Notes: generated by a model from the sequence alone, not told the origin. A stretch of DNA of 7,408 nucleotides from Bacteroidaceae bacterium (GCA_024695315.1 JAILIJ010000322.1:1-7408); one strand, 5' to 3'. Shown: positions 1 through 6,005, numbered from the stretch's first letter. Made by a program: numbers and translations.

Positions 1-1286
1 ATAAGTCTGTATTTTGCACATTCTTCTGCAATTCTGTACGTCATCTCAACGCCTTCTTGATCGTTTCGATCTAGAAAATCCACTTTGAATCCCTTGATGC
101 CCATATTGCTGTATGTTTTGCATGCTTCTGTAAGTTGTTTGTCGAGGACGTTGAATACTGTCCATAATATTATTCCCACATTCTTTTTCTTTCCATATTC
201 AACAAGTTCTGGCAGGTTGAGTTCTGGAATAACAGTAAGCATGTCCCCACTTTTGGGATTGTACCAACCTTCATCAAGAATAATATATTCGATGTTGTTT
301 TTTGCTGCAAAGTCAATATAATATTTGTATGTCTGTTGATTGATGCCACTTTTGAAATCAACGCCGCTGAGTCCCCATTCGCTCCACCAATCCCAAGCTA
401 CTTTACCAGGTCTTAACCAACTTGTGTCACCATTAAGCCTACTTGGTGATGCCAGTTTGTAGACAAGTGTGTTAGTTGGCATCTCGGTATCATCGTGACT
501 TACGGCCAAGATTCTCCAAGGGAAAGTTCTGTCTCCACGACATTTAGCTATGTAATCTTCTGTACTTGTCACGTATTTTTGCATTCTCCATGGGTAATAG
601 TCGAAAGTTTTCGGATACTGAGCAAATTCGCTTTGAAGTTTGTTTGTGCTTCCTTTGATAAACATTCCCGGATAGGCTTCTACATCACTTTCGAGAATTG
701 TGACTTTAGCCTTTCCGCAGTCGACAGTGGCTGGTAGGAAAGCCTCTATATTTTTAGAATCAGAAAGAGGGGCTACTGTGTATGTAGCTTGAAAAGCCAT
801 GGCTTTAGGATTCTTCTCATTTGTTGAATATGGTAGCCAAGCAGTATGATTGCCTGTAAATACGAAGTCTGCGGTTTCGTTTTCTATGAAATATTCACCT
901 TTTGTGTTTCTTGTGGCGAATCGGTACGCTACACCTTCGTTGTAGGCTCTAAATTCAACATTAAGATTTCTCCTTAATTTAAGTGTCAGAGAATTTGCTT
1001 CGTTGCTGATAGTTCTGAATTTGTATAGAGGAGTATTGACATTCTCTTTAATTTTTTTTCTGTAGCTTGTGATTAAAGAAGCCTGATGATTTTCCCCCTT
1101 TATGTCGAGTGCAATTTTGCATCCCTTCATTATGGTGTCGCCATTATCTATAAGGTTATAACTGATTTGTTTGTTGACAATGACATCCATTTTAAGATTT
1201 CCGTCAGGAGAAGTGACAGATAATGTTTTTTGTGCATGTGCAGACGATAGTGCTGCACATAATAATAGTAGTGTGTATTTTTTCAT
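1..1286 (-). CDS. Glycoside hydrolase family 97 alpha-glycosidase, N-terminal part (cut by left window edge)
   Basis: The frame is open from the ATG at 1286-1284 to the window edge, giving 428 complete codons without interruption. Residues 1-18 (MKKYTLLLLCAALSSAHA) form a Sec signal peptide with likely cleavage at AHA|Q. The cysteine in it is preceded by leucines and is not a good lipobox, so a soluble periplasmic enzyme is the best guess. Residues of about 20-275 resemble the GH97 N-terminal beta-sandwich. The catalytic barrel follows, with WDWW at 298-301, ILDEGWY around 336-342 and GFKVDF ending near 404. Family members hydrolyse alpha-glucosidic or alpha-galactosidic bonds. Known inverting members (SusB) use glutamate bases, whereas retaining members have an aspartate nucleophile after strand 4. 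Asp403 in KVDF fits that aspartate by position, so I infer a retaining, possibly alpha-galactosidase-like, enzyme. The rest of the barrel and the C-terminal domain (family length about 640-740 residues) are outside the window. No SusC/D or regulator gene is visible nearby. Confidence 0.93.
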   Translation of the reverse strand, partial: MKKYTLLLLCAALSSAHAQKTLSVTSPDGNLKMDVIVNKQISYNLIDNGDTIMKGCKIALDIKGENHQASLITSYRKKIKENVNTPLYKFRTISNEANSLTLKLRRNLNVEFRAYNEGVAYRFATRNTKGEYFIENETADFVFTGNHTAWLPYSTNEKNPKAMAFQATYTVAPLSDSKNIEAFLPATVDCGKAKVTILESDVEAYPGMFIKGSTNKLQSEFAQYPKTFDYYPWRMQKYVTSTEDYIAKCRGDRTFPWRILAVSHDDTEMPTNTLVYKLASPSRLNGDTSWLRPGKVAWDWWSEWGLSGVDFKSGINQQTYKYYIDFAAKNNIEYIILDEGWYNPKSGDMLTVIPELNLPELVEYGKKKNVGIILWTVFNVLDKQLTEACKTYSNMGIKGFKVDFLDRNDQEGVEMTYRIAEECAKYRL

Positions 1287-1304
1287 CGTTAAATTTCTTT
1301 TTGG

Positions 1305-1312
1305 CAAAGTTA
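1305..1312 (-). promoter_or_regulatory. Candidate -7 box of the GH97 gene promoter
   Basis: The minus strand reads TAACTTTG here, an exact match to the Bacteroidota -7 consensus TAnnTTTG. It lies 18 bases upstream of the GH97 ATG, so the 5' leader would be very short (about 10-15 bases). No clear TTTG -33 box is found 19-21 bases upstream; that position falls inside the inverted repeat at 1326-1348. A weak -33 box combined with an overlapping repeat would suit a promoter that depends on an activator. Confidence 0.5.
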
Positions 1313-1325
1313 TAAAAAAATATTC

Positions 1326-1348
1326 CGTTGAATCATCTGTTTTCAACG
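1326..1348. promoter_or_regulatory. Operator-like inverted repeat between divergent promoters
   Basis: CGTTGAA at 1326-1332 is repeated as a perfect inverted copy, TTCAACG, at 1342-1348 with a 9-base spacer. Two more base pairs can form outside one mismatch. It is centred at 1337, almost midway between the minus-strand box at 1305-1312 and the plus-strand box at 1359-1366, and covers the -33 positions of both. This is the geometry of a shared operator. The binding protein is unknown and no regulator gene lies in the window. With no T-run on either side it is not a terminator. Confidence 0.4.
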
Positions 1349-1358
1349 AAAAATGAGC

Positions 1359-1366
1359 TATATTTG
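1359..1366 (+). promoter_or_regulatory. Candidate plus-strand -7 box (TATATTTG)
   Basis: TATATTTG is an exact TAnnTTTG match. It ends 21 bases before the ATG at 1388, closely matching the 18-base distance on the GH97 side. The -33 box is poor (TGTTTT near 1338-1343). It could start a transcript carrying the small ORF at 1388-1486, and since no terminator is seen before 1624 the same transcript could continue into fprA. Confidence 0.4.
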
Positions 1367-1387
1367 CCACAGTTAGATTTTTCTTTC

Positions 1388-1486
1388 ATGAAAATAAACT
1401 ATAGTGACATTTTGAAAAGGCTGGAAACGCATTATGAAATTATACATGCTGGCATAAGAAAAAGTGGACAGAAACAAAAATCATAA
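1388..1486 (+). CDS. Possible 32-residue small protein, unknown function
   Basis: An ATG at 1388 opens 32 codons closed by TAA at 1484-1486. The peptide begins MKINYSDILKRLE, is basic at its C-terminus (IRKSGQKQKS), and has no signal peptide or membrane segment. I do not recognise it. The case for it is a well-placed -7 box 21 bases upstream and a composition like a short amphipathic helix with a charged tail, rather than the random A/T-rich codons around it. The case against is its short length and the absence of a ribosome binding signal, although such signals are usually missing in Bacteroidota. It could also be the remnant of a longer gene or a leader ORF ahead of fprA. Confidence 0.25.
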   Translation: MKINYSDILKRLETHYEIIHAGIRKSGQKQKS

Positions 1487-1490
1487 ACCT

Positions 1491-1505
1491 TTTACCGTGG
1501 GTAAA
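1491..1505. promoter_or_regulatory. Palindrome TTTACC-GTG-GGTAAA upstream of fprA
   Basis: A perfect 6-bp inverted repeat with a 3-base centre lies 118 bases before the fprA start. It has no T-run after it on either strand, so it is not an intrinsic terminator and looks more like a protein-binding site. A weak -7-like box (TAATTTTC, 1516-1523) lies about 21 bases downstream of the TTTA in its left arm, so the palindrome could cover the -33 region of an fprA promoter. This reading is tentative. Confidence 0.3.
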
Positions 1506-1623
1506 CAAGAAACTATAATTTTCTGTTATTTAGTGCCTTTTTTCTTACAGCTTTAATGTCATATAATCTGTTCAACATTAGAAAATATAATAACAATAAA
1601 ACAAAATTATAAAAAATTACAAA

Positions 1624-2799
1624 ATGGAAATTACACAGATTACAAATGGCATCAGATACATAGGAGTTGATGACCTAGACCTTGATCTTTTTGAGGGACA
1701 GTATGAGATTCCACTAGGTATGTCATATAACTCATACCTTATTGAAGACGATAAAATCGCAATAATGGATACTGTTGATGCTCGTAAGACTGATGAGTGG
1801 ATTGCTAAGCTTGATTCTGCTTTAGCTGGACGTACACCAGATTATTTGATTATTCATCATGTAGAACCTGATCATGCTGGCAATATCAAATATATAATGG
1901 ACAGATTCCCTAACTGCGTGGGGGTATGTTCACAAAAGGCTGTTGGACTGATGAAGCGTTTCTTTGACGTTGACTTTGAGGATAGGCTTCAAACTGTGAA
2001 AGAAGGTGACACTTTGTCTTTGGGAGAGCGTACTCTTCAGTTCATGATGGCTCCAATGGTTCATTGGCCTGAGGTTATGGTATCATACGAGCAGAAGGAT
2101 AAGGTGCTCTTCTCTGCAGATGCCTTCGGTAAGTTTGGCGCTCTATCAAGAGAGGAAGAGGATGAAGAGGGCTGGTCATGTGAGGCACGTCGTTATTATT
2201 TCAATATTTGTGGTAAGTATGGCAATATGGTCCAGGGATTGTTGAAGAAGGTGGCTCAACTTGACGTTAAGATTATTTGTTCACTTCATGGTTCTGTTTT
2301 AACAGAGAATTTGGACTATTATATCGGTCTTTATGACACTTGGAGTAAGTATGAACCAGAAAATGAAGGTATATTTATAGCCTACAGTTCTTTGCACGGA
2401 AACACAGAGAAGGCTGCGTTGACACTTGCTTCAATCATTAAGGAGATGTCTGATATAAAGGTTTCTGTTGCTGATTTACGCCATGATGACATGCACGAGG
2501 CAATAGAGGATGCGTTTAGATATGACCGTATGGTAGTTGCTGCGCCTACTTATGATGGCGGTTTGATGCCTATTATGGAGGATTTCATAAGTCATTTGAA
2601 AATTAAGATGTATCAGAACCGTAAGGTAGGAATTATAGAAAATGGTTCTTGGGCCCCTGTAGCTGGTAAGAAGATGCGTGAGGCTTTTGAGACTATGAAG
2701 AATGTGACTATTCTTGAGCCAATGGTTACGGTAGAGTCTACTGTTAAACCAAATACGGTTGAGGCTCTTAAAGAATTAGCTAAGACTTTGGTCGGATAA
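1624..2799 (+). CDS. fprA: Flavodiiron protein (A-type flavoprotein, FprA family)
   Basis: This is a complete 391-residue cytoplasmic enzyme that reduces O2 to water and/or NO to N2O with electrons passed from FMN to a non-haem diiron centre. Residues 1-248 form the metallo-beta-lactamase-like domain. The ligand set is complete: H79-x-E81-x-D83-H84, H147 (in MVHWPE), D166 (in SADAFG) and H222 (in SLHGS), at nearly the same positions as in Moorella FprA. Residues 250-391 form a flavodoxin domain with the phosphate loop SSLHGNT (255-261) and further FMN loops at APTYDGG (307-313) and NGSWAP (340-345). The length is that of the simple two-domain class: no rubredoxin or flavin reductase domain is fused, so an external rubredoxin or similar donor is expected. 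The start is set by the conserved N-terminus; the upstream sequence is A/T-rich with no Shine-Dalgarno motif. It appears to be transcribed alone and ends in the terminator at 2828-2866. In an anaerobe it would protect against oxygen or nitrosative stress. The family is certain, but substrate preference cannot be read from the sequence. Confidence 0.96.
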   Translation: MEITQITNGIRYIGVDDLDLDLFEGQYEIPLGMSYNSYLIEDDKIAIMDTVDARKTDEWIAKLDSALAGRTPDYLIIHHVEPDHAGNIKYIMDRFPNCVGVCSQKAVGLMKRFFDVDFEDRLQTVKEGDTLSLGERTLQFMMAPMVHWPEVMVSYEQKDKVLFSADAFGKFGALSREEEDEEGWSCEARRYYFNICGKYGNMVQGLLKKVAQLDVKIICSLHGSVLTENLDYYIGLYDTWSKYEPENEGIFIAYSSLHGNTEKAALTLASIIKEMSDIKVSVADLRHDDMHEAIEDAFRYDRMVVAAPTYDGGLMPIMEDFISHLKIKMYQNRKVGIIENGSWAPVAGKKMREAFETMKNVTILEPMVTVESTVKPNTVEALKELAKTLVG

Positions 2800-2827
2800 T
2801 TTTAGTTTTATGATAAATTATTAAATG

Positions 2828-2866
2828 GAGTTGTCAGTCTATAATATAAAACTGACGACTCTTTTT
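2828..2866 (+). terminator. Intrinsic terminator of fprA
   Basis: GAGTTGTCAGT (2828-2838) pairs with ACTGACGACTC (2851-2861) in an 11-bp stem with one G-U pair and a 12-base loop. The stem is followed directly by TTTTT. It begins 29 bases after the fprA stop codon. Confidence 0.87.
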
Positions 2867-3020
2867 ATGATAATATATGCGAGTCTCTGTCTGTTCAATA
2901 AGCAATTTTGTATGATATCCATATCCAAAAATTTTGTAAAAAAAAGCATAAAAATGGATAAGGATACGATTACTTATACTTTCTTAGCATACGCTTACAC
3001 TTTAAGAGTTAAACTTTCTT

Positions 3021-3073
3021 AAATCTTTAGTTAATAGAGATTAAAAACTTGCAAATCTTTGTTAAAAAGATTA
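3021..3073. repeat. Two operator-like inverted repeats 31 bp apart
   Basis: The upstream copy (3021-3043) reads AATCTTT-N7-AGAGATT with one mismatch, and the downstream copy (3053-3073) reads AATCTTT-GTTAA-AAAGATT with none. Both start AAATCTTT, contain GTTAA and end GATTA, so they are also direct repeats of each other. Their centres, 3032 and 3063, are 31 bp apart, about three helical turns. The downstream copy almost exactly fills the spacer between the -33 and -7 boxes of the promoter at 3048-3079. This arrangement suggests binding of a dimeric repressor, but the sequence is A/T-rich, so chance contributes. Confidence 0.45.
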
Positions 3074-3079
3074 TATTTG
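3048..3079 (+). promoter_or_regulatory. Bacteroidota-type promoter for a plus-strand RNA
   Basis: CTTG at 3048-3051 matches three of the four bases of the -33 box TTTG. After a 20-base spacer, TATATTTG at 3072-3079 matches the -7 box TAnnTTTG exactly. This is the best promoter in the window because both boxes are present at the right spacing. Transcription should begin near 3083-3087. No protein gene follows on this strand before the terminator at 3238-3276. Confidence 0.55.
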
Positions 3080-3084
3080 TCATT

Positions 3085-3268
3085 CATCTGACGACAATGC
3101 GTGACGTCCGATTTCTTCGGTAGATGGAAATAGAGTTTCCTAACAGATAATTTGATTTTCATCATAAGAAGAAATTAGTAATTGATACGAAGGAATTACG
3201 AAGGTAATACGAACCGTTGCCGAAGGAGGTGGGGTAGAAAAGTACGTTCTTTCTGACGTGCTTTTTTT
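3085..3268 (+). ncRNA. Candidate small RNA of about 185 nt, family not recognised
   Basis: The segment runs from the predicted start of the promoter at 3048-3079 to the T-run of the terminator at 3262-3268. Local hairpins are visible: GGAAA-TAGAG-TTTCC (3126-3140), TAATTT/AAATTA (3148-3153 with 3172-3177) and ATTAC-GAAG-GTAAT (3195-3208). A longer-range helix is possible between TCTTCGG (3114-3120) and CCGAAGG (3220-3226). It contains AAGGAGGTG (3223-3231), complementary to the 16S rRNA 3' end. Its only short ORF on this strand near the 5' end is 8 codons (3097-3123, MRDVRFLR). The size is in the 6S RNA range, but I could not build a convincing 6S-like rod with a central bubble, and I do not recognise a known family. 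Evidence is promoter, structure and terminator only; expression is unproven. The exact 5' end is uncertain by several bases. Confidence 0.42.
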
Positions 3269-3276
3269 GTTTTTTA
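3238..3276 (+). terminator. Intrinsic terminator of the candidate small RNA
   Basis: AAAAGTACGT (3238-3247) pairs with ACGTGCTTTT (3256-3265) in a 10-bp stem with one G-U pair and an 8-base loop. The T-run continues to 3268 and resumes after a single G. The T-rich side shows that it acts on plus-strand transcripts. No plus-strand protein gene precedes it apart from fprA, which already has its own terminator 370 bases upstream, so a separate transcript is implied. Confidence 0.65.
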
Positions 3277-3383
3277 CGATAAGTCGATAAAATAGAAATT
3301 TTTCTATTAGCCGTTTTTTAGGACGCTTATTGTTAACATTTTTTGTGGGTGAATAGATATAATAAAGTATTGTGAGAATAAAC

Positions 3384-3421
3384 ATAAAAAAAGGCTTATA
3401 CTCTCAAAAAGTATAAGCCTT
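3384..3421 (-). terminator. Intrinsic terminator of mutS2
   Basis: AAGGCTTATACT (3391-3402) and AGTATAAGCCTT (3410-3421) form a perfect 12-bp stem around a 7-base loop. Read on the minus strand, the stem is followed by a run of T (plus-strand A at 3386-3392, partly within the stem). It lies about 50 bases after the mutS2 stop codon. The plus-strand side has only a weak T-tract, so it is mainly a minus-strand terminator. Confidence 0.88.
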
Positions 3422-3470
3422 AATTGTTTGAATAAAAATTCCTTTTTATATAAAGTTATATTTATACAGT

Positions 3471-6005
3471 CTACATGAATTCAACTATGGTAATTCCGGC
3501 TCCACCAAATTGTGGATGTTCATCTCTGTAATCAGATACAGCAGGAATTGTGGCCACGTATTGTCGGATAAGCGTTCTAAGTATTCCTGAGCCTGTACCG
3601 TGAAGAATACGTACGCGAGATGCACCAGCCACGAGTGCATCGTCGATGAAATATGTAACAGCTTGTATTGCCTCGTCGCCTCTCATTCCACGAACGTCAA
3701 TATCCTGTGAGAAGTTAAGAGTCTTTTCTCTTATTTCATCTCTTGTTTGGCTACTTACGAAAGTTGCGGAGATAGACTCCTTCTTCTTCTGTGGTTCAGC
3801 ACATGGTTCCAAGCGGTTGATTTTTACATTACTCCTTATTGCACCAAATGCAACAGAAGCCTCGTTTCCGCTTATCTTCATGATTTGTCCTGGTGTATTT
3901 GTACCTTTTATACGAACCCAATCTTTCTCTTTGAACAGTATAGACTCTGTATTTGCTTTTGTGGCGTTTGCCTGTATCTGTTGTGTGTTAAGAGGATTCT
4001 TGGAAATATTGTTATCCTTTTTCTTTTCGCCGTTTTCTTTGCGTTGTTTGCGTGCTTTTATCTTTTCCATCTGACGACGGATTTTCTCCTCCATCTCTTC
4101 AGGATTGATGGCAGCAACCTCCTGTTTATATTGATTGAAGTCCTGTCGGATATTACGAGTACGTTCTTTTTCTGCTTGTGCCTCTTTTATCTCACGAATA
4201 GTCTGTTCGATACGGGCATTTGAATTTTTAAGAAGTTCCTCCGCATCGGCTTTGGCTTTTGCGATGATGTCCTTTCGTTCATCATGCAATTTCTTTATTT
4301 CCGCCTCGTAACGTTCTATCGTCTGTTCCATTTGCTTTTCATGCTGATGGATGTTCTGACGCTTGTTTTCCCAATATCTCTTATCGCGTACTATGTCTTG
4401 CAGATACTTGTCGCTATTGATATACTCTTGGCCGACAAGTTCTGACGCTTCTGCGATGATGTCATCAGGAATACCTATTTTTCTAGCAATTTCAACGGCG
4501 AAAGAAGAGCCAGGATTTCCTATTTGAAGTTGGAAAAGAGGAGCCATCTGTTGCCTGTCGTAGAGCATGGCTCCATTGACCATGCCATCAGTTTCCTGAG
4601 CATAGTGTTTTAGGTTTTGATAGTGGGTATTTATTACTCCGAAGGCATGTCGTTTGACGAATCGTTGTAGTACAGCCTGAGCTATTGCACCACCTATCTG
4701 AGGTTCGGTACCGGTACCGAACTCGTCTATAAGTATGAGACTTGCTCCATCAGCACTTTTCATCATATTCTTCATGTTAAGAAGATGAGAAGAATATGTA
4801 GATAGGTCGTTCTCTAGACTCTGTTCATCGCCAATGTCTATGAAGAGATTACGGAATATTCCAACTTTACTGCTTTCCGCCATAGGCACAGGTAGACCGC
4901 ATTGAATCATATACTGTAGAAGTCCTACAGTTTTTAGACAAACGGATTTACCTCCGGCGTTAGGTCCGGAGATGAGCAGTATTCTCTGTTTATGATTTAG
5001 AAGAATGTCGAGTGGTACTACTTTACGTCCATGCTTCTGTAAAGAGCGTTGTAGTAGGGGATGGACAGCCATACACCAGTCCATCATTTGTTTTTCTTCT
5101 ATGCTTGGTTCTATAGAATTGGTAGCAATGGCGAATTTAGCCTTTGCACGTATGAAATCTATGTCAGCAAGGAATTCATAGCTATACATTATCTCTTGTA
5201 CGTCTGGACGTACAGTAGCTGTAAATTCCATGAGTATTCGCTTTATTTCTTGACGCTCTGCAGACTCGAGTTCTCGTATCTTATTGTTTGCCTCAACGAC
5301 TTCAGCCGGTTCTATGTATACGGTGCGTCCAGAGTCTGATTCGTCGTGTACAATTCCTCGAATCTTTCTCTTCATGGCAGGGGCTACAGGTATAACGAGG
5401 CGTCCATCGCGTAGCGTTGGGGCAATGTCTTTGTCTATAAGTCCATCACCTTTGGCTGACTTCATTATGTTGGCCAACGTACGTGATATGCTGCCGGCTG
5501 TGCTGGCTAATTCTCTTCTAATCATAAGTAGCGTAGGTGAAGCCGTGTCCTTAACCTTTCCGTACTTGTCGAGAATCTGGTCTATGCGCTTAACTAATTG
5601 TGGGTATGTTACTACGTTGTTGGTAAGGGCATTTAGCTGCACATAACAAGGTATTTCCCCATCCTCATCAACAGATTTTTTGAGGAAAGTAACAATCTTA
5701 CATATTGTGTCGAGTGAACGTTGAAGTTCGAAGAGTTCTTTTTCCTCAAGAAAAGTATTTTCGATTCGTATACGCTTGAGATAAGGTCTTACATCGAAGA
5801 AGTTCTGGTCTGGAAAATCTTCATTTTGCAGAATTCTCATAAATTCAGTTGTCTGCCTTATCTTATGTTTTATTTCGGTGTAGTTGCTTGAAAAAGCCAT
5901 CTCATCAACTCTCTGTTCTCCAAGTGGACAGAGGCAGAGTTCTTTTAGGTCCTTGCGTACTACATCGAATGATATTTTCTGTTCAAATGTATTGGGATAT
6001 ATCAT
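3471..6005 (-). CDS. mutS2: MutS2 family protein (MutS-like ATPase with C-terminal Smr nuclease domain)
   Basis: This is a complete 844-residue protein. MutS2 lacks the mismatch-recognition domains of MutS. Family members bind branched DNA and suppress recombination, or, in Bacillus subtilis, act on collided ribosomes; the sequence alone does not tell which role applies here. Residues 1 to about 320 are the helical core and clamp region. The ABC-type ATPase follows, with Walker A GPNAGGKS (347-354), the signature region SLENDLSTYSSHL (396-408), Walker B LILIDEFGTG (423-432) and NTH (459-461). A charged coiled coil spans about 535-655, then comes a low-complexity Lys/Asn/Gln linker (about 656-690) and a small beta-rich segment (691-735). 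The Smr domain (about 763-844) has DIDVRGMRGDEA (768-779) and LHGTGSGILR (801-810). The start MIYPNTFEQKI is the usual N-terminus for Bacteroidales members. It follows uvrA on the same strand after 236 bases. All key motifs are intact, so it should be active. Confidence 0.97.
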   Translation of the reverse strand: MIYPNTFEQKISFDVVRKDLKELCLCPLGEQRVDEMAFSSNYTEIKHKIRQTTEFMRILQNEDFPDQNFFDVRPYLKRIRIENTFLEEKELFELQRSLDTICKIVTFLKKSVDEDGEIPCYVQLNALTNNVVTYPQLVKRIDQILDKYGKVKDTASPTLLMIRRELASTAGSISRTLANIMKSAKGDGLIDKDIAPTLRDGRLVIPVAPAMKRKIRGIVHDESDSGRTVYIEPAEVVEANNKIRELESAERQEIKRILMEFTATVRPDVQEIMYSYEFLADIDFIRAKAKFAIATNSIEPSIEEKQMMDWCMAVHPLLQRSLQKHGRKVVPLDILLNHKQRILLISGPNAGGKSVCLKTVGLLQYMIQCGLPVPMAESSKVGIFRNLFIDIGDEQSLENDLSTYSSHLLNMKNMMKSADGASLILIDEFGTGTEPQIGGAIAQAVLQRFVKRHAFGVINTHYQNLKHYAQETDGMVNGAMLYDRQQMAPLFQLQIGNPGSSFAVEIARKIGIPDDIIAEASELVGQEYINSDKYLQDIVRDKRYWENKRQNIHQHEKQMEQTIERYEAEIKKLHDERKDIIAKAKADAEELLKNSNARIEQTIREIKEAQAEKERTRNIRQDFNQYKQEVAAINPEEMEEKIRRQMEKIKARKQRKENGEKKKDNNISKNPLNTQQIQANATKANTESILFKEKDWVRIKGTNTPGQIMKISGNEASVAFGAIRSNVKINRLEPCAEPQKKKESISATFVSSQTRDEIREKTLNFSQDIDVRGMRGDEAIQAVTYFIDDALVAGASRVRILHGTGSGILRTLIRQYVATIPAVSDYRDEHPQFGGAGITIVEFM

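Larger units (their letters stand above)
2867..3470. other. Long spacer without a convincing protein gene
   Basis: About 600 bases separate the fprA terminator from the end of mutS2. Positions 2867-3020 are very A/T-rich; the best ORF there is a 22-codon one (ATG at 2954, stop at 3020-3022) with nothing to support it. Positions 3021-3276 hold the paired repeats, promoter, RNA candidate and terminator listed separately. Positions 3277-3383 are A/T-rich and contain a palindrome (AATAGAAA-TT-TTTCTATT, 3291-3308) of unknown meaning. Positions 3384-3421 are the mutS2 terminator. No tRNA, rRNA or CRISPR structure is seen. Confidence 0.6.

Noticed and set aside
1600..1623. A Shine-Dalgarno site for fprA
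   Set aside because: The sequence before the start is only A/T-rich with no purine-rich GGAG-like run, which is usual for Bacteroidota genes.
2825..3022. 65-codon plus-strand ORF after fprA
   Set aside because: It begins inside the fprA terminator hairpin, so its start would lie at the end of the transcript. The rest is low-complexity A/T-rich sequence.
3220..3240. AAGGAGGTG as the ribosome binding site of a protein gene
   Set aside because: No ATG follows at a suitable distance, the GTG next to it is stopped almost at once by TAG, and a terminator begins directly downstream.
3085..3268. Assigning the RNA candidate as 6S RNA, tmRNA or SRP RNA
   Set aside because: It is too short for tmRNA and has no tRNA-like ends. 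I could not find the SRP tetraloop helix or the long 6S rod with central bubble by eye. Only a covariance-model search could decide.
3140..3385. 81-codon minus-strand ORF opposite the candidate RNA
   Set aside because: It lies beyond the mutS2 terminator, has no promoter of its own that I can see, overlaps the plus-strand terminator and reads as Lys/Ile/Thr-rich random translation.
3646..5646. Several plus-strand ORFs of 92-158 codons within the mutS2 region
   Set aside because: They are antisense shadows of mutS2, whose minus-strand frame carries all family motifs. Their translations are rich in Phe, Cys and Leu and show no domains.
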